Of a DNA stretch of 64,000 nucleotides, positions 26,101 to 41,100 are shown piece after piece. Numbering within the stretch: the first letter of the stretch is position 1; each line of letters begins with the position of its first letter. Source of the DNA: Puffinus mauretanicus (Eukaryota; Chordata; Aves; Procellariiformes; Procellariidae); NCBI GenBank assembly GCA_023333565.1, contig JAJKFH010002906.1:62001-126000 (forward strand), read 5' to 3'. The position numbers and the translations under genes are program-made. The notes beneath the pieces are model-generated. The model was not told the DNA's origin. It saw nothing but the letters and a program-made list of their open reading frames with translations, and ran no database searches.

Positions 26101-29100
26101 TGTCTATAAAATTCAGGTTCAGAGCCACATCTCCTGCGTGTGGAAACGCAACACTTTGGTTCAAGCCCTTCTCCCCAGTGTATTTCGTAAAGTAAATTTA
26201 TTTAGTGGATTATTAGTGGGCTGACAGAGAGGAAGAGCTTCCCATATTTTTTTTTTTCAGATGAGAAAAGAAATGTAAACAGTACTTTCCTAGACAAATA
26301 ACATTGCGAACAAGTGTCATTCAACACAAGATGTTCACAACCTCCTTTATCGTGTTGAAGCCCTTCTCAGCAGCGTCTCATGGTAATTTACACTTTTCTA
26401 TCACAGGGCTGGGAGAAGGTTCTGCTCTTCTTCACCCGGACAGCAGGTCCCACCCTCGGTCCTTGGAGAAGAGCGCATGGAGGGCTTTCAAGGAGTCACA
26501 GTGTCATCATATGCTGAAACACCTTCACAATGGAGCCCGGATCACTGTGCAGATGCCTCCCAATATTGAGGGACACTGGGTCTCTACTGGGTAAGGAAAG
26601 ATAAAACACGATGCTTGAGTCATATATGTGGAAGAGAAGAGGGGAAGGAGGTAGAGACGGAGGGATGAATATTCCCACTTCAAGCAGCAGAGGAAATATT
26701 TTCTTTAATGTGGTGATGCTCTAAATTCCAGATGCTTTCTATATGTTTATGCATAAAAGGAGAAGGAGCAGCGTTATGTACAGTAGAATAGCATGCTATA
26801 AAGCTGTCTTGATGAATCAATTTATAGTCTGGATTTTAAACAGCATGCTGTGAAATATCTTTAAATCTCTCTTCGAATAGGAAGGAGCCCAAGTTGCCAA
26901 AATGGATGTTTTTTCAAACATAACATTGTACTGTCTTTGACTACATGCATTAGATGCATTGAATGGGTCCTTGTTTTCAGAGCATGTGTCTAGCACAGGT
27001 TTTATTAGCAAAAGAAATTAAGAAGCTGTATTTCACCAGTTCTGTTACTCTCTATAGATGATGACTTGTAATTCAGAGAGCTATTTTGCTTTCTGTGTCT
27101 CAGCAGGCAGTAGTCACATGCTTATTTGAAGTAGTAGGAAAGACTTGTAGTAGGAAAGACTGGGGTATTTTAACAGAAAGGAGTGTATTTCTGTTAAGCA
27201 GTGTGGATGTGACAAGGGGGACAACTTTGAAGGCACAAAAGGACTTTCTACAGGAAGTGGAATTTAACTGCCATTTACACCTTCAGGAAAAAAAAAAAAC
27301 AACAAAGAAAAAACACAAAACCTGAATATTGCATGGTCCAAATTCAAGCCAAGTAGAAGTTAACGATCAGAAGTTTGCATTATAACTGCCACCCCTGTTG
27401 AAAGTTTGAGTGGAAAAGCTGAGGACAGGATCCTGCACACCCTCTGCAGACTAGAGCTGGCGGAGCTCTGCTGAGAAGCTTCTACAGCAGCTTGGAAGCC
27501 AGTTCTTCGTACTGGTCTGTGGACGTTTGGCATTTCACTTTCTGATGTTATCAGTCCTTTTGCTAAAGCTACCATGCAAAAGAGAAGAATAGATGTTTAA
27601 TAAGCTGTTACTTTTTTCAGAGAAGAATTAAGTCCCATGGTGGTCCCTAGACAGAAAGGAAAAGAAAAACATGGCTCAAAGTATTTAAACCTACAAATTT
27701 TAACCTACCTTTAGTTAGATATGATCACCATGAAGCAATATATTAATAATAGCGTAACAGCAGAGGAAATTGTTGGTTAATTGGCGGGCCACAGATGCCT
27801 AGTTCCTATTTACTCCCATTCATGCTAGAGGGACGTTAGCAGCCAAGTGTCTCTGTGGAGCCATGCAGGTTTGCTCAGTCTTGTTACCTGTAGCGTACAT
27901 GATGTGCCACCTTGCTAAAATTTTGTTTCCATCACTTTCTGTCTTCCCACAGCTGCGAAGTCAGAGCAGGCCCAGAGTTCATCACAAGATCTTACAGGTT
28001 CTATCACAATAATACATTTAAGGCCTATCAGTTTTATTATGGTGGCAATCGCTGCACAAACCCTATCTACACATTAGTTATACGTGGCAAAATACGTCTC
28101 CGCCAAGCATCCTGGATCATCCGAGGGGGTACTGAAGCTGATTATCAGCTACGCAACATACAGATCATATGCCACAACGAAGCAGTAGCCAAAAAATTAA
28201 GTGAGTTGGTGAACCACACGTGTCCTGGATTTATACCAGAAGATAGTCCCTGGGAGCAGGATGTGAGCTACGATTTGCTGAGAGAAGAGAATGGCTGTGA
28301 ATGCACCAAAGCTCTGAATTTTGCCATGCATGAACTGCAGCTGATCCGTGTGGAGAAGCAGTACCTGCACCACAATTTGGACCACCTTGTGGAGGAGCTA
28401 TTTCTCGGAGACATTCATACTGATGCTACTCAGAGGAGGTACTATCGGCCCTCTAGTTACCAACCTCCTCTTCAAAATGCCAAGGTACGTGTCTGTATAT
28501 ATGCCCTCTTTTCCAGATACTAGTGACAAAGCCCACGTTATTCAGCTCTTCTGAATCAGTGCACTAGTGTAACCTAAAATGTAGATGTGCTTCTAAAATA
28601 AGAGGTGGATTGCAGCCTTGCAGGTGATGCAGCCAATTAAAAAAAGATCAGAGAGCGTATTTCATGAGGACAGTAACTCTTCTGTGGTTTATGAGACTGC
28701 ATCAAACGTGCAAAAAGTAGTCTGATGAACTAAGGTCAATAAAGGCCACTCTGAAGATGGAATCAGAGGCTTGTATGCAGAGGTGGAAGTTGTTGGCTGG
28801 GACCACGGCTGTAGGCTAGCAGCTGAGAAGAGAGGAACTTTGATACAGGACTGAGAAAGGGCAAGAGAAACAGGCATCGGTGGATGCTTGTGTAGCTGCG
28901 GGAGTGCCAAGGAGAGAGGAAATCAAATTGCATCAGCATATGGAAGTTGGGTGATCCATAATCTGAAGAGAAAAAGAGGAAATTGGAAGGTGGACACATG
29001 AAAGGGGGAGCATGAAGGGAAAAAAACTGATGGGCTGTGCGGGTCATGGATCCAGACGCAGGCACACACATTAGTGAAATGAAAAACAGGTGAATTTTGA

Positions 29101-32100
29101 ATGGGGCTCTAACTCCATTTGATAATTCAGTTTTCAAAGGGGCCTCAAAGTGCCCTCAGCTTCATTGGGAACTGATCAGCCCATAGTAAGTTAAATAGAA
29201 ATCAAACAGGAAGAGTAGACGCTGATGGCCTGTAGCAGGAGGGCTGTCTATACATCTTTCCTGGTGACATTTCAAAGGCAGGCGGCGATTGGAACCACAT
29301 TGCCGGCTGCTGCTGCCGTCGGTGCGCTCCAGCCGGGCGCTGCCACGGCATGACTTCCAGCTAATGGGTTATCACCATTTTTAATCATCTCGTTGTGACC
29401 GATTCAAAAACGAGCTACAGCTTATCAGCAATAGCAGGAAACACAACAGGGGAAGGGAGAGTTTTGATGAGAAAGCCTTGGCTTTCCCTTCCATTCAAAA
29501 CCGTCCACCCTGGGTTGTGCCTGCCTCCTGTGAACATCAGATTTCAATAGTTCAGGACCTTACGTGATCTGCCTTTAGTCGTTTTAATAGTCTGGCCTAG
29601 GCATAATTTTAATCCACAGTCAGCTGTGTCTCTGTATGAAAGCTGCTGTCATTTCTGTCATTCTTTTGCTCTCTTCAAGTGACCAGGGACAAATTTGCGT
29701 TTTCTTTTTAAACGTGTCTTCCCAAAATGGAGAGTTTCAGCAGCAGCGGATGAACCACAGCACATTCCTCATCAAAATTTTACTTTTCTTTAGTTAATTC
29801 AAACAAGCACATCGGCTTTCTCTTTGCTTATTTGGGAGTGAGGGTTCTTTCCTAAATCTTTTCCTTGCAGGTATCTGTAGGTACCAATTATCTGACACCA
29901 GCTATCTGTTATATCTGTTCTAGAAAATATGGTAGATCTTTTTCTGACCACATGAAACAGAGACAAAATCTTGATTTATTTCACCCTAGCTGATTATTTT
30001 TTCTGGTCAAATCTAGTTGTCTTATTATGGACTGACAGATAACACAGCAAATACTTAGTAAATGTAGTAATTTCATTACAGTCAGAATGATCAGGTGTAC
30101 AGTCAACCAGCTTTATAAAAACAAGAGTTTTGTCCAGGTCTGCTGTAATTTTAGGACATGTGGTAACAATTTTCCTGCCTGTCTCTTCTGCTACTGTAGC
30201 ATCACTTTTTCCCTCTAAAATATAATGCCTCTAAAATATAATGCACAAATTTAAGGGATCAAATCTTGCATAAGAGGTCTCCTTCTTGAGCCAGATTAGC
30301 TAAATAAACTGTGAGAGCACTGAAAACTCTCATTTACATTCACAAAGTCCATTATTTCAGGGCTGATCCCATCCATTCTGACCTGAGTGGGTGACATCCC
30401 TATGTGGAAGGTAAGAGCAGCCTCAGCCCGCCTGCCTGGGTCACCCTGCACGCCGTTATCCCGCAGTCCCACGTGTCGGGACGGGCAGGTCCTGCCCGGG
30501 GGTACCTGTGCGCTCCGATCGGGGAGAGCCTGTGGTGTGGCTCCCAGGGGAGGCTTCCATATCATGTATTTAGAAGAATTGGGGCAGGGGAAAAGCAAAC
30601 AAGCCAACTAGTTATCCATTGGTATTCATGAAGTACAGTGCTTCCAAATAAGATTTTTGGTAGCCAGGTCTTGGCAGAGGCTGAATTTATGACACTGGAA
30701 GCCCATTCATAAGAGTACTGTTGGCTACAGAAAGTGCTGTTACCATAGAAAGCAGAGGTTAACTCCGAGTACCCCAAAACAGGTACAGATTCCAGCTCTC
30801 CATGATGAAACTGCTGTAGTTTAATAAATGGAGGCCCCAGGTCCTGACTTGCAGGCCACTGCTCAACTCCCAGTTTGGCCAGTTTTGACTTCTGGAGAGT
30901 AACGATACCTCTGTTTCTCCTCCGGCCATTGCCTGCAAGGCCTGCTTGGCTCCCACAATGTATATATACAGCATGTGGATTGCTGGGACGCCAGTCTCAG
31001 CTGGAGCCTTCAAGAGCAAAAGATGCATAGGTTTAACACAAGTTTGAAGTGTGCAACAGCGCAGCTCCTCTTAGTGTTTTTTGGTAGGTTCCTCTTGCTC
31101 AGATATTCTGTGAGATTTCTTTTTTCTCAAGAGAAGTTGGGCCTGCTGATGCTAGGCTTTCAGCATGGTACAAATAACAGTACCCCTAAAAAGTGAATCT
31201 TTGCCTCAGCTGCCATGAAAGACTTCTGGGTGTTGGTTTGTACCTAAACGTGAAGTTCTCTACACCAACAGGTTTGCAACCCGGCCGTCTGACCTGGTGT
31301 TCGCCAAATGTAGGAAGAATAGTAAGAGAGATGCTTTTTTTTTTTTTTTTTTAAAGTCCAGGCAAACATACCGCTGAAAGGTTATAACCCTTCTTCTTTG
31401 AACTCTTTTCCTTTTCTAATTGTTGCTCCACTGGGACCCAGCTGAAAATGAGTTTAAATGCTAAATTGAGTTTAAAACTACAAGTCACAGACTCCTCTGG
31501 AAACTGGACACCATGAATAAATAGAAACATTAAATCAACTTGTTTTTTTAAGGTTTCTACAGTCATACCAAGAGGTTGGGGAGGCCAGGAAATTGCTTCT
31601 GAAGTGAATCAGGTGTATTGTGTGGAATCTTTCATTTAAGGCTTTTTTCATTTCCTTTTTATTTATTTTTATTTTAAACTTATAAAGGCCTGCCTAAAAT
31701 AAGTTAAGAGGATTCACATTTTGAGTTAAATTTATAGTTAAGCCTCTATATAGAAGAAAGTTCCACCCAGCTCAAGAGTTTACACAGTCTGTAAGTTGGA
31801 TGTGGTAGCCACATTCATTACTTATGTGGTTGAAATGAATGGTAATTAAAAGCAAATGATTGCTGGATATGTTAGGAATGCCAAAGCCACATGATCAGGA
31901 CTTTAAACAAATAGAATTGGACCTTCTCCAGATTCCTGCAGCAATTTCACCACAGGATGGTAAATCAAAAGGGCTGTCCAAAAACCAGACAGCTTTATGC
32001 TGAGCTACAAATCTGAATAAATTCACAGATTACCGTATCTCAAGTGTTCATATAAAATCAGGGAGCTTTTAAAAATATATATGTCATCTCTTAAGCTTTA

Positions 32101-35100
32101 CGAATTCTCTTAGATAAGAGCATACCTTAAACAAATTCCTCCTGTAAAATATGTGGAAGTTCTTGAGTGCAGCTGATGAATAGGTCACTGTATAGATTTA
32201 TCTTAGCGGTCCTCTAGCCTTGCTCAAGATATCAGTTAAGACTTGCCGATGAACGGGGCTGAACATCTTTGATGTCTCTTGATGTTGTGAGTTTATCAGG
32301 GATTCAAGCTATTGCACATGCAGCTTCTTTAGCCAGCATGAGAGAGCACAGGGTTGGAAAGGCCAGGACGGGGGAACTGCTTGGCCATCATCGCGCCTAT
32401 TCCACAAAATATTCCCAGTTAGGACAACACCAAGGAGCCTGGCTGATTGGTCATAAAATCACACCTTATTTATGAATGCATACAGGGACTTGTAGCATGA
32501 AGGAAGGCTTGAATGCACTAGTCGCTCACTGTGCGGAAGGACAGAAGATTTTTTCAGAGATATCTGCTCTAAAACTACAGGAAATGTGTACAACAGCAAT
32601 ACTGGGACACTTACTTCACATGTAATTGCCTCAGCAATAGTGCTTTGTAAACAAAGAACTCCTCGTGCTATTTTATCGTCTGACAGAGTAACGGGAAAGA
32701 TCTGAGCAGGGCTGTGATGACCGGTCGTTCTAGTTAGATCATTATTTAGGAATAAGGCTGGAGCGGTCTGGAACATCAGAAGAAGCCTAAAATGTGCTAG
32801 GATAACCGTCCTTCTGCCTTGGCCATGCTCAAACATTGGCTGGCCACACACTTTCAGTAAGACATTTTCCCTTGAAAATGCAATTCCAATGAATCGATTC
32901 TCTATTACAAGTTTATTTGTTGCTGGGCGCTGATTTCCAGCAGCACTGGCATTTGCAGCTGATACAGATTCAATGTATGGAGACTGGTGCTTGGGCTTTG
33001 CTTTAGCCAGGCAGTGAAAGAACAAAGCATGCAAATGTTTCTGTGCTTTTGAAAATTTGGGTCTTCATCTCTTCTTTGAAACTCAATGACTTCATCTGTA
33101 GGGGAATGCTGTGTACTTGAGGAGCTCCCAGAAAAATGCGAGCATAAGTTAATAAATAGATGTTAAACATGTGAAACGCCTCAGAGAAATATGCAAAACA
33201 TTATCTCAACCAAAAAGTGTAATTTTGGAGGACAAAACTCCTTTGTTTGCCAGAGTAGTGCCACTAGACTTCCAGATTAAGCCAACACTTGAAGGGTTTC
33301 TTTTGTTCATTATTACTTGCAAAAGGCTCTTGGTTAGGGAAATTGAGGGGAGCGAAGAAAGAACATCCAGAAGAATGTTCAAATAGGTTAATTCCAGGTT
33401 TATGAACAATAACAGTGCGTGTGATGCCCTGCAGAGATATGAGATGCAAACAGCTTCTAGCTGAGCCTGGTCCCTGCCGTGCTCGGCCGCGCTGCTGGCC
33501 ATGGCCTTGCAGAAGAGTGCTCCTTTGGAGGTGCCACTCTGCGCTTACTGCCTACACCAGCAGTAGTGCTAGGCAAGGGCTGAAGCAAAAGGTTGCTTTT
33601 CACTCTCTGTGCGAACCTTCAAAAGCTAAGTGTCGCTTTTAAAACCCTACTCATCTTTATTGACTTAACTATCACTGTCTGTTCTGCAACTGCAGTAGAA
33701 GCTTGCCCCAACACAAATACAGTACCAGGGATCAAAAAGAACTGTTCAGTCTAGCAAAATAAAACACGGGCCTTCAGATCAACTCAACATATGTATCTAA
33801 ACTATTGACACCTTCCTTGTTCTTGGCATCTAACCACAATTGCTTCATCTTTTGTAAGAGGGGAGGGAGGACTCGCTGGTCGTATTGCTACATGGTTCAG
33901 AGGGCTATATAGGTTGCTTTTTAAAGGCATAATAAACACATAAGGTAGCTTTATTTTGGAATACTCTGTTCCTGAAGATGGACATTCAAGCTGTCCCTTC
34001 GGGTTTTCCAGGAATTTTTTTGTTGATACTTCCCAAAATATTCATGTCACCATAAATTAATATCACTTTAATGGGATAGATTACATGCAAGCACATTCAC
34101 CTGAGAAAAAGGCCGGTTTTCTCTTTGTTCTTGTCTTTTGCCCGGGCTGAAGTAGTTTATATCAGAAAAGAACAACCGGACGACTTTCGCATTTCAAGTC
34201 AGTTGTGTTTATTTCAGTTTTATGCAGGGTTGCGCAACAGCATCAACATCATAGATCAGACAGTTGTGTAATGGTAGTGCCTTCGGATTCCTTCACTATC
34301 TTTCCTTTCATGGGAGCAGTTAATAAAAACCGTTCCTCAATATCTTAAAATATATGGTACGCATTTGCAGATAAATCTGAACATATCTCCACCCTCCTTC
34401 CTGCTTACGGCTCCTCTGTTCCCCACCAAAAGAAATCCCAAACTGACAACCCTGCAAAGGAGTTACCACTCTCTCCAGCATTTCACTTGCTTTAGGATTT
34501 TTAATTAAAGTTTTAAATCTTTGTTATTCTTCATTCCGTTTGGCAGGCGGAATTATAACTGTGTCAACCGTGCTTGTCAACTCCCCAGAGCCAGCCTAAT
34601 GCACATTAGCCAACTCAGCTTCATATGAGGTCATGGGAAGCCTGCGAATTATCACTTTTGTGGTGGAGAAAGATTGTAGCCGATTGTTAAAGTGGTGTCT
34701 TGGTCTGCAGTTATCTAGAGCAGTGGAGGAGTGGAGATTGATGCTATACTGAGCAATTCATAAAAGTGTCCTTCCTGTGGACTCGGCTCCTTGGCAATGT
34801 GAGGCAAAGCCATCCAACTTTTTTTGTTGAGCATTCAAGCATTTGCTTGAGTTGACATTCTCCCAAGGGTTTCCATTTGCACTCATCCTGGGAGCACTCA
34901 GTTACTGACACTGAAACCTGGCACCTGGTTTTCTCGGGTGGTGAGGTTTAAAGCATCCTGACCAGGCACGCCTCATGCCAGTCCCATCTAGTCCTGCCCA
35001 TGACACATGGTATTTGGGTAAGTGTGAGAGATCATTGCTAAGTGCAGCTTTTCTTTCCCCTCTTCTTCAGTGCTTTCCCTCATGGTAATATGTGCATTTA

Positions 35101-38100
35101 CATGGCAGGGGTTTCCTACCCCAGCTTTTGTGACTGTTGGACCCTACAAGATCCCGGGCCACCGGTTAGGTCCGTACTGCACACGCAGTTCAGGCCTGAG
35201 CCTGCGCTTGAGGAAACCTGATGCCTGGTCCCTCACCACGCATCTCCCTGCAACGAGGATACGCTGGGTGCAACATGCCAGACCCAGCCACTGCTACATG
35301 GCCCATCCGTGACATTGCATAGCCAATGTCAGACAAGCTGGCCACAGGATCCACCCTAAAAGGGAAGCCCCCGATGCAAAAGCAACACGACCTTGTGAAC
35401 AACCAGAGCCTGGGCTGCCTCGTGTGGGCTCCACAGCTTGGTCAGGAGCATCTTCCCCACCGATGGGAGGGTGCAGAAGGGAGCTTTTGCTAGCCCTTGC
35501 TTCTCACGATACTGTATAGATGCAACCTGTCCTCCTTTTCCAACCGTGAACAGGACCTGCTTCTTGCCAAGCACCGGTAACCAGGTGCAAATCAGAGCTG
35601 GCCAAAGGTGGTTTTACATCAGTTGAGAACCTGGCTCTTCCAAACAAGCTTCCCACGCTACAGCCACCAGCACAGACGTGGGGGCTCAGGCAGCAGAAGT
35701 AGAGTGTGGTAGAAATATTATTAATGTCAGTACATGACTTGATAAGGCTGGATGTTGCTACCGAAATTTGAAATAAGTGACTTCAGCATGGCATTATTGT
35801 AACCGAGTGGTGGGGGGTGGCAGCGGCCACCTGAGGAGAGACCAGGCCCAACTGGCAGTGGTGTGGGGGACGGGGAGGGAAGGGTGTACTTAGAGGAGCC
35901 ACATTGAATGTCTGGGTTTGAATACAAGGTGAAAGTTGAAAGGCTGAGCCCCCAGGGAGGCGTTACAGAAGGAAGCCACTGCTCTGCCAGGGGTTTCGGG
36001 TTGGGTTTTGATTTGACTTGGGCATTGCTGGGGTGGGAAGAGGAGAGCGAGGAGGAGTCCAAAGGCGGCCCAGCCGATTGCAAAGAGAGTGTGCTTCTCC
36101 CTCTTGCTGAGGCAGATCTGATACCTGAATCTTTTAACCAGGTTAAGGTATAAGAAGGATGTGTCCACTGTGCGGTGGCTCCAGATAAAAAGAGCAGGAG
36201 AGATGATTTCCCAGATTACTTTGGGAAACTGCTGTGTAATTTCATGCAAGTTTAAAGACTTTGCAGATGTAAAACAAACTGCTACTGAGAAAACTAATTG
36301 GATTCACCACTTCTCTGAATTGTCCGCTGCTTTTCCTTAGCCTGGGTCAGCTCTGAACAGCAGCAGTCCCACGTCTGCCCCAAATTCTGGCCTCCTATAA
36401 CAGGAGCTGCCATATTTTTGGATGGTTTAGGAGCTTACTACACATCGCTACGTTCTATGCTTTTGTCTTCCTAATGTGTCTGGTCTGGTAAAATACCAAC
36501 TATTTGCAACTATAAAAGATGAAAAAGAGAGCCTGCCAGAAAATGGTCAAAATTCTCCATTAAAAATACCAAAAAATCCCCTAAAAATGCTTTTCTCATT
36601 TTTTGAAGAGAAACATTTGCTTTTCAGAGAAAAATTGCATACCAGAAAACAAAATTTTGCCTTGTATCTCTCTTCTTCCGGACTGTGTATACTCGATGAG
36701 ATATTTTCCCATGTCCTTTTTAAAATAAGATATAATGAAAAATATCACATTAATTTTTCAGTCTGTTCTGCTAAGAATGCACTGCATCTCTCAAACTCTA
36801 AGTAGTCTAGGCAATGAATCTTTGCTTAAAAAACAGTAAGTTATAGTTGAGATAATGTTAATTTTACATTATGTAAATAGCCAAATATCAGAATAGTCAT
36901 CTACTGTAATTTTACAAGAGAAGGGTTGAGTTACAATTTGAGCTGTTTCAGACAAATAGTGGTTTAAAACTTTTGAATTGAGATACAGACACATTTTCAG
37001 GATATAAAGAATAAATAGATAGATACGGGAGAGAACAAATATGTTTGAACAAGGTATTTAGTTGAAAATAACTATATTTTCAGCCTCGTCTTTACTATTA
37101 GTGCTTCTTTGTTTTGTTGCTAAATACAACTCGCAGTATATCCCGCAGGTCCTCTCCTTGATATTAAGCATTGATTTCAGCTTCTGCTTGAACCATAAGG
37201 AAAGGGTAGACTTTCTGTACATTTTGAAAAGTGTTTGGTCCATAGATGTTTTATTTTGTAACAACAGCATCAAAACACAAAGATGTTCAAAGAAAACTAG
37301 AACAGCTTCCAAAAAGATCTTTCTAGATGTTATTCAAAGCTCATTTCACCATTGCTCGGAGAGCATCCCAGTTGCGTGATAGTTTTTTAGCCTGGGCCAT
37401 AAAAAACACTATGAATTGATTAGAGACAAATTAGTCCTAGGCAGCCATAGAATCCCGTAGAACTTAAGAGAAAATTAAATTATGCTGAGAGTTTCTGACT
37501 ATCCACAGCAATTGGGAAGAAGATCAAGGAACCTCATCCTTGTTTGCTTTTCTTTTAGAAACTTCCCTGCTCTCTGGCCCTGTTACCACTTCAGCTGAGG
37601 CAGCAGGAGGGAGGGATAAGGAAAAATGTTGGTGGAAATTTTCAGATCACAAACTGTTTTCTCCCCAAGTACAAGAACTGAGTTTCCAACCAGAGATTCA
37701 GGCTTATTTCAGCCCACATGGCCTCATGGATTAATTCAGAAACTGGCTGTAAAGGGTGAGGAGTTGGGGCACCACGGGTTCAGCATTGCAGAACTGCCAG
37801 GAGGCACCTTCACGGGAAGGGATCTTCCAGCCATTGGGCAGCAGCCATCTCGGGGCCGGTCCTTTTAGCAAAACCCCACTATTAAAAGTACTGCATTGTA
37901 CACCTAAGATAATGAAAACATAGAACAGATGTTCATCCTGTCCACTGCTCATTTTATTGCTTTTTAGTTTATGTCATGCCCAAGTGAGCTTTTTATTAGA
38001 GAGTACTTAATCGTGTTTGGACTCAAATGTTCTCTGCCTCTGCTCCCTATTTTCTTTGAGTGTCTGTTTTTAGAAATAATCTTTCCCTGAGACACATGGA

Positions 38101-41100
38101 AAGGGAGTGATTTGCAAAGCCTCAGCCAGTGTAATTAAGAGCCAACAGCAGCTGACCTGAAAAAGCAACAGTGAAAAATACAGTCAATTGTTAAACATAA
38201 ATTACTCTGTAATTAAGTCCAATTGCCTCATAAGAAAACTAGATCTTTCTCTCATCCGTTACTTGGACAAAAATGGTACTGAGGGAGTTTCCATGTGGCA
38301 TATTCTTCCACTAAGAAGTTCATAACTCTGTGAAAGGTAGTATCACAGCCAAAGAAAGGTTTATGTAAGCTTAGGTTCCAGCGCTGGTCTCGGGGAAGCG
38401 ATGCGTTCAGGCTATGGCCGTATGAGGTACCTGAGCCAGCCGGTGAAAGGGATACTCCTGCTTCCCTCCTCACCGCCCCAACCTCTCCTTGTCCCACTCC
38501 CTTTTCGTTGCAAAAGGTGCCCGTTCACCCCAGCCCCTTCATCCGGGCACACCGTCAGTAACTAGAAGGCAGGCAGGATGGACATTTCTTAGCAGCCCAA
38601 CTGGCCAGACCTTCAGAGCTGGTGCAAAGCCTTCGGATTAGAAGGGCTGCACAGAGTTACAGCAGTTCAGGACCGCAGAGGTCCAAGAGCCAGATGAGCT
38701 ACAGGCAAGTGTTTATACTGCTAAACTTCACTTGTATTTCTGTGAGTTAACTTGGACTTTCCTTGAGTTTGCCCAAGGAGTCACCCGCACTCACAGTGTA
38801 ATGACAGCCAGCGTAGTCGCACTGCACAAGTTTTACAAGCTTTGGGAAGTAATTCCTCCTTATGCCTCAGGACATGAACACACTCCTGATAAGCAGAAAG
38901 GGGCTGCTCGTAGTTATGTCTTTTTTTTCCACTATGGAGCTCTGTGGACCTTTTTCTATCCGCTCTGCTGCTGGCCACAGCCAAGGGACTAAGCAATCGC
39001 AGGTATGACCAGTCTGCACCTTCTACACTCCTAGTACAGTGGACAAGACATTAAACAATGCTAATACTCCCTGCCCAGCATCAGAGCCTTGACTCGTAAT
39101 ACCCATGGTTTTTAATGTTGTAGAGGAAAGAAGAAACCTAAAATCACTGCTAGAAAAATGGCAAAAAGAACATTTATGCTTGATAGTCCTTCCTGGTCAA
39201 AAAAAGTAAAAAAAAAAATATTGCTGCAAATAGGACTGATTTCCAGATCTCCTTCTTGTCCATTCACTAGACCTGAGAAACAACAGGGGAATCCCACAAA
39301 CAGCCAAGGGTGACCGAGACGACAACAGGCTGGGTTTCTGTTTGGTTTTCTTCAGAGTTTGAACAAGGGCAACAGAAACCACTGGTTCCCAGGTTAAATC
39401 GCCTTGGCTTTGTCTCACAAACTGATTGTGGAGGACAGACTCCCGAGAGGGAAATGTGAATATAAACCAAACCATCATACTGCTCTGCTAGGGTGTCCTC
39501 TATGAGATGGTAAGAGCTTTCAACTTCACTTCAATAGAGAGGGGACTGTAGCAGAAATTGTCTCCTACTATTGAGCAGTTCAGCTTATATAGGCTACATT
39601 TAGTTTTATAACCCTGTCTTTTCCTCGCTTTCTTGCTTCACTCTATGCGAGTGGGGCAATCACAGCAATAAAGTTGCTGTCATCAGTGCAGTTTATTAGC
39701 CCTTAAAGTGTTAGGAGCAGCGAGGCCAGCCTCCCCCACGGCGGGACAGCCACGCTGGAGAAACGAGTGCCTGATAGACACCAGCATCTTCCACAGAGCA
39801 ACCCCTCGGCCTGGATCACTGCAGGTGTCCATGCAAGGCAGCGGCGGCATCCTTTGGATCTTGATCTCCAAGAAGAAAAAGTGTTATTTCTATTACACTT
39901 CAAAAACGTGTGGTTTTTTGGTGCTTTGGTTGGGAGTGAACGGAATCGCACACCTCATCCGACAGTTTTCTTGCAGCACCGGCAGCACTGCCCGGCGCAG
40001 GGCGGATGCTCAGCTTCTGGCATCCCCGTTCACGGCTGGAGCTCAAGGGAAACGGGGCGGCTCTGCCACTGCCCGAGACGTGCCAAAGCAGTCTCCACCT
40101 TTCCCCAGCACCGACTCGTTTCCTAGTAATTTGTAAGTCATCTGCCCCCCAGCAATCCTGAGCCGCAAACCGCCCAGTGAACCAGACCGCTTTCTGGAGA
40201 AAAAGACTGATGTCCTCTGAAGAGAGCTAGAGATTCAACAGACTGGTTTTGTAAGTCCCAAACAAGCTTGCAGATGAAACTGGTGAGATTTTACTGTAGG
40301 CAAGAGGAAGGTGGACACTGGACTTCTGTCAGATTGTATTTGAAGGTTTGTTCCAGGAATAGAGCTACACACATTTTTTATAATTATTACTACTTTTTTT
40401 TTTTTTTAATCATATCCAGGCCCCTGAAATTTCTGTCTGCATTCTGACAGCTCAGTGTCTTTATTTAGCCACCTATCAGTCCTGTCCCAAACAGAAGACC
40501 TGTAATTGTCTGTGTTTCTATGAAATGAGGTTAAGTCAGGAAGGCCACACAAGAAATCTAGAGCAAAATAGGAAACATAACTGGATCTTGGTTCCTCTCT
40601 TGGCCATCAGAAAATGCAAACTGAAACTTGCAATCCCAGAAAACAGCCCAGATTCACAGTCCTTATGTGTTATCTGTGCTTTCAGTGTTCAGGAGAACCA
40701 GATGTTTTGCACCAGCCTCTGCTGTCAGTTACTATGGCACAAATCTGTGCTAACTTCACCAGCTGCGGTTAAATTACTCAATTAAATGTTCTCTGTATTT
40801 TCACTAAGATACTAATGGCCCTTGCACCTGCTTGCAGAATTTGGCTGAAAAATGTACCTTAAAATGAGTTAACGAGCTCCATAGCGGGAGAGAACTGCAC
40901 CCACTTTAGTAACATGCTGACATGTGGTTCCCAGAAGACCATGTGTTTTGGGGTGGAAGGATCCTTTGGAGGTAACCAAGTCCAACCTCCTCCTTAAAGC
41001 GGGGCTGTTGGCCAACACTGATTCAGATCAACCTGAGCTACATCATTTATAGTTATTTTGCACATAGACCATTATTCTACATCCCAGGGATGTAGAACAG

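Noticed and set aside
39703..40136. 142-codon + strand frame in APCDD1 intron 3, with antisense frames
   Set aside because: It is locally GC-rich, low in structure, contains a KKKK/YFYY stretch typical of random translation, and has no family resemblance.
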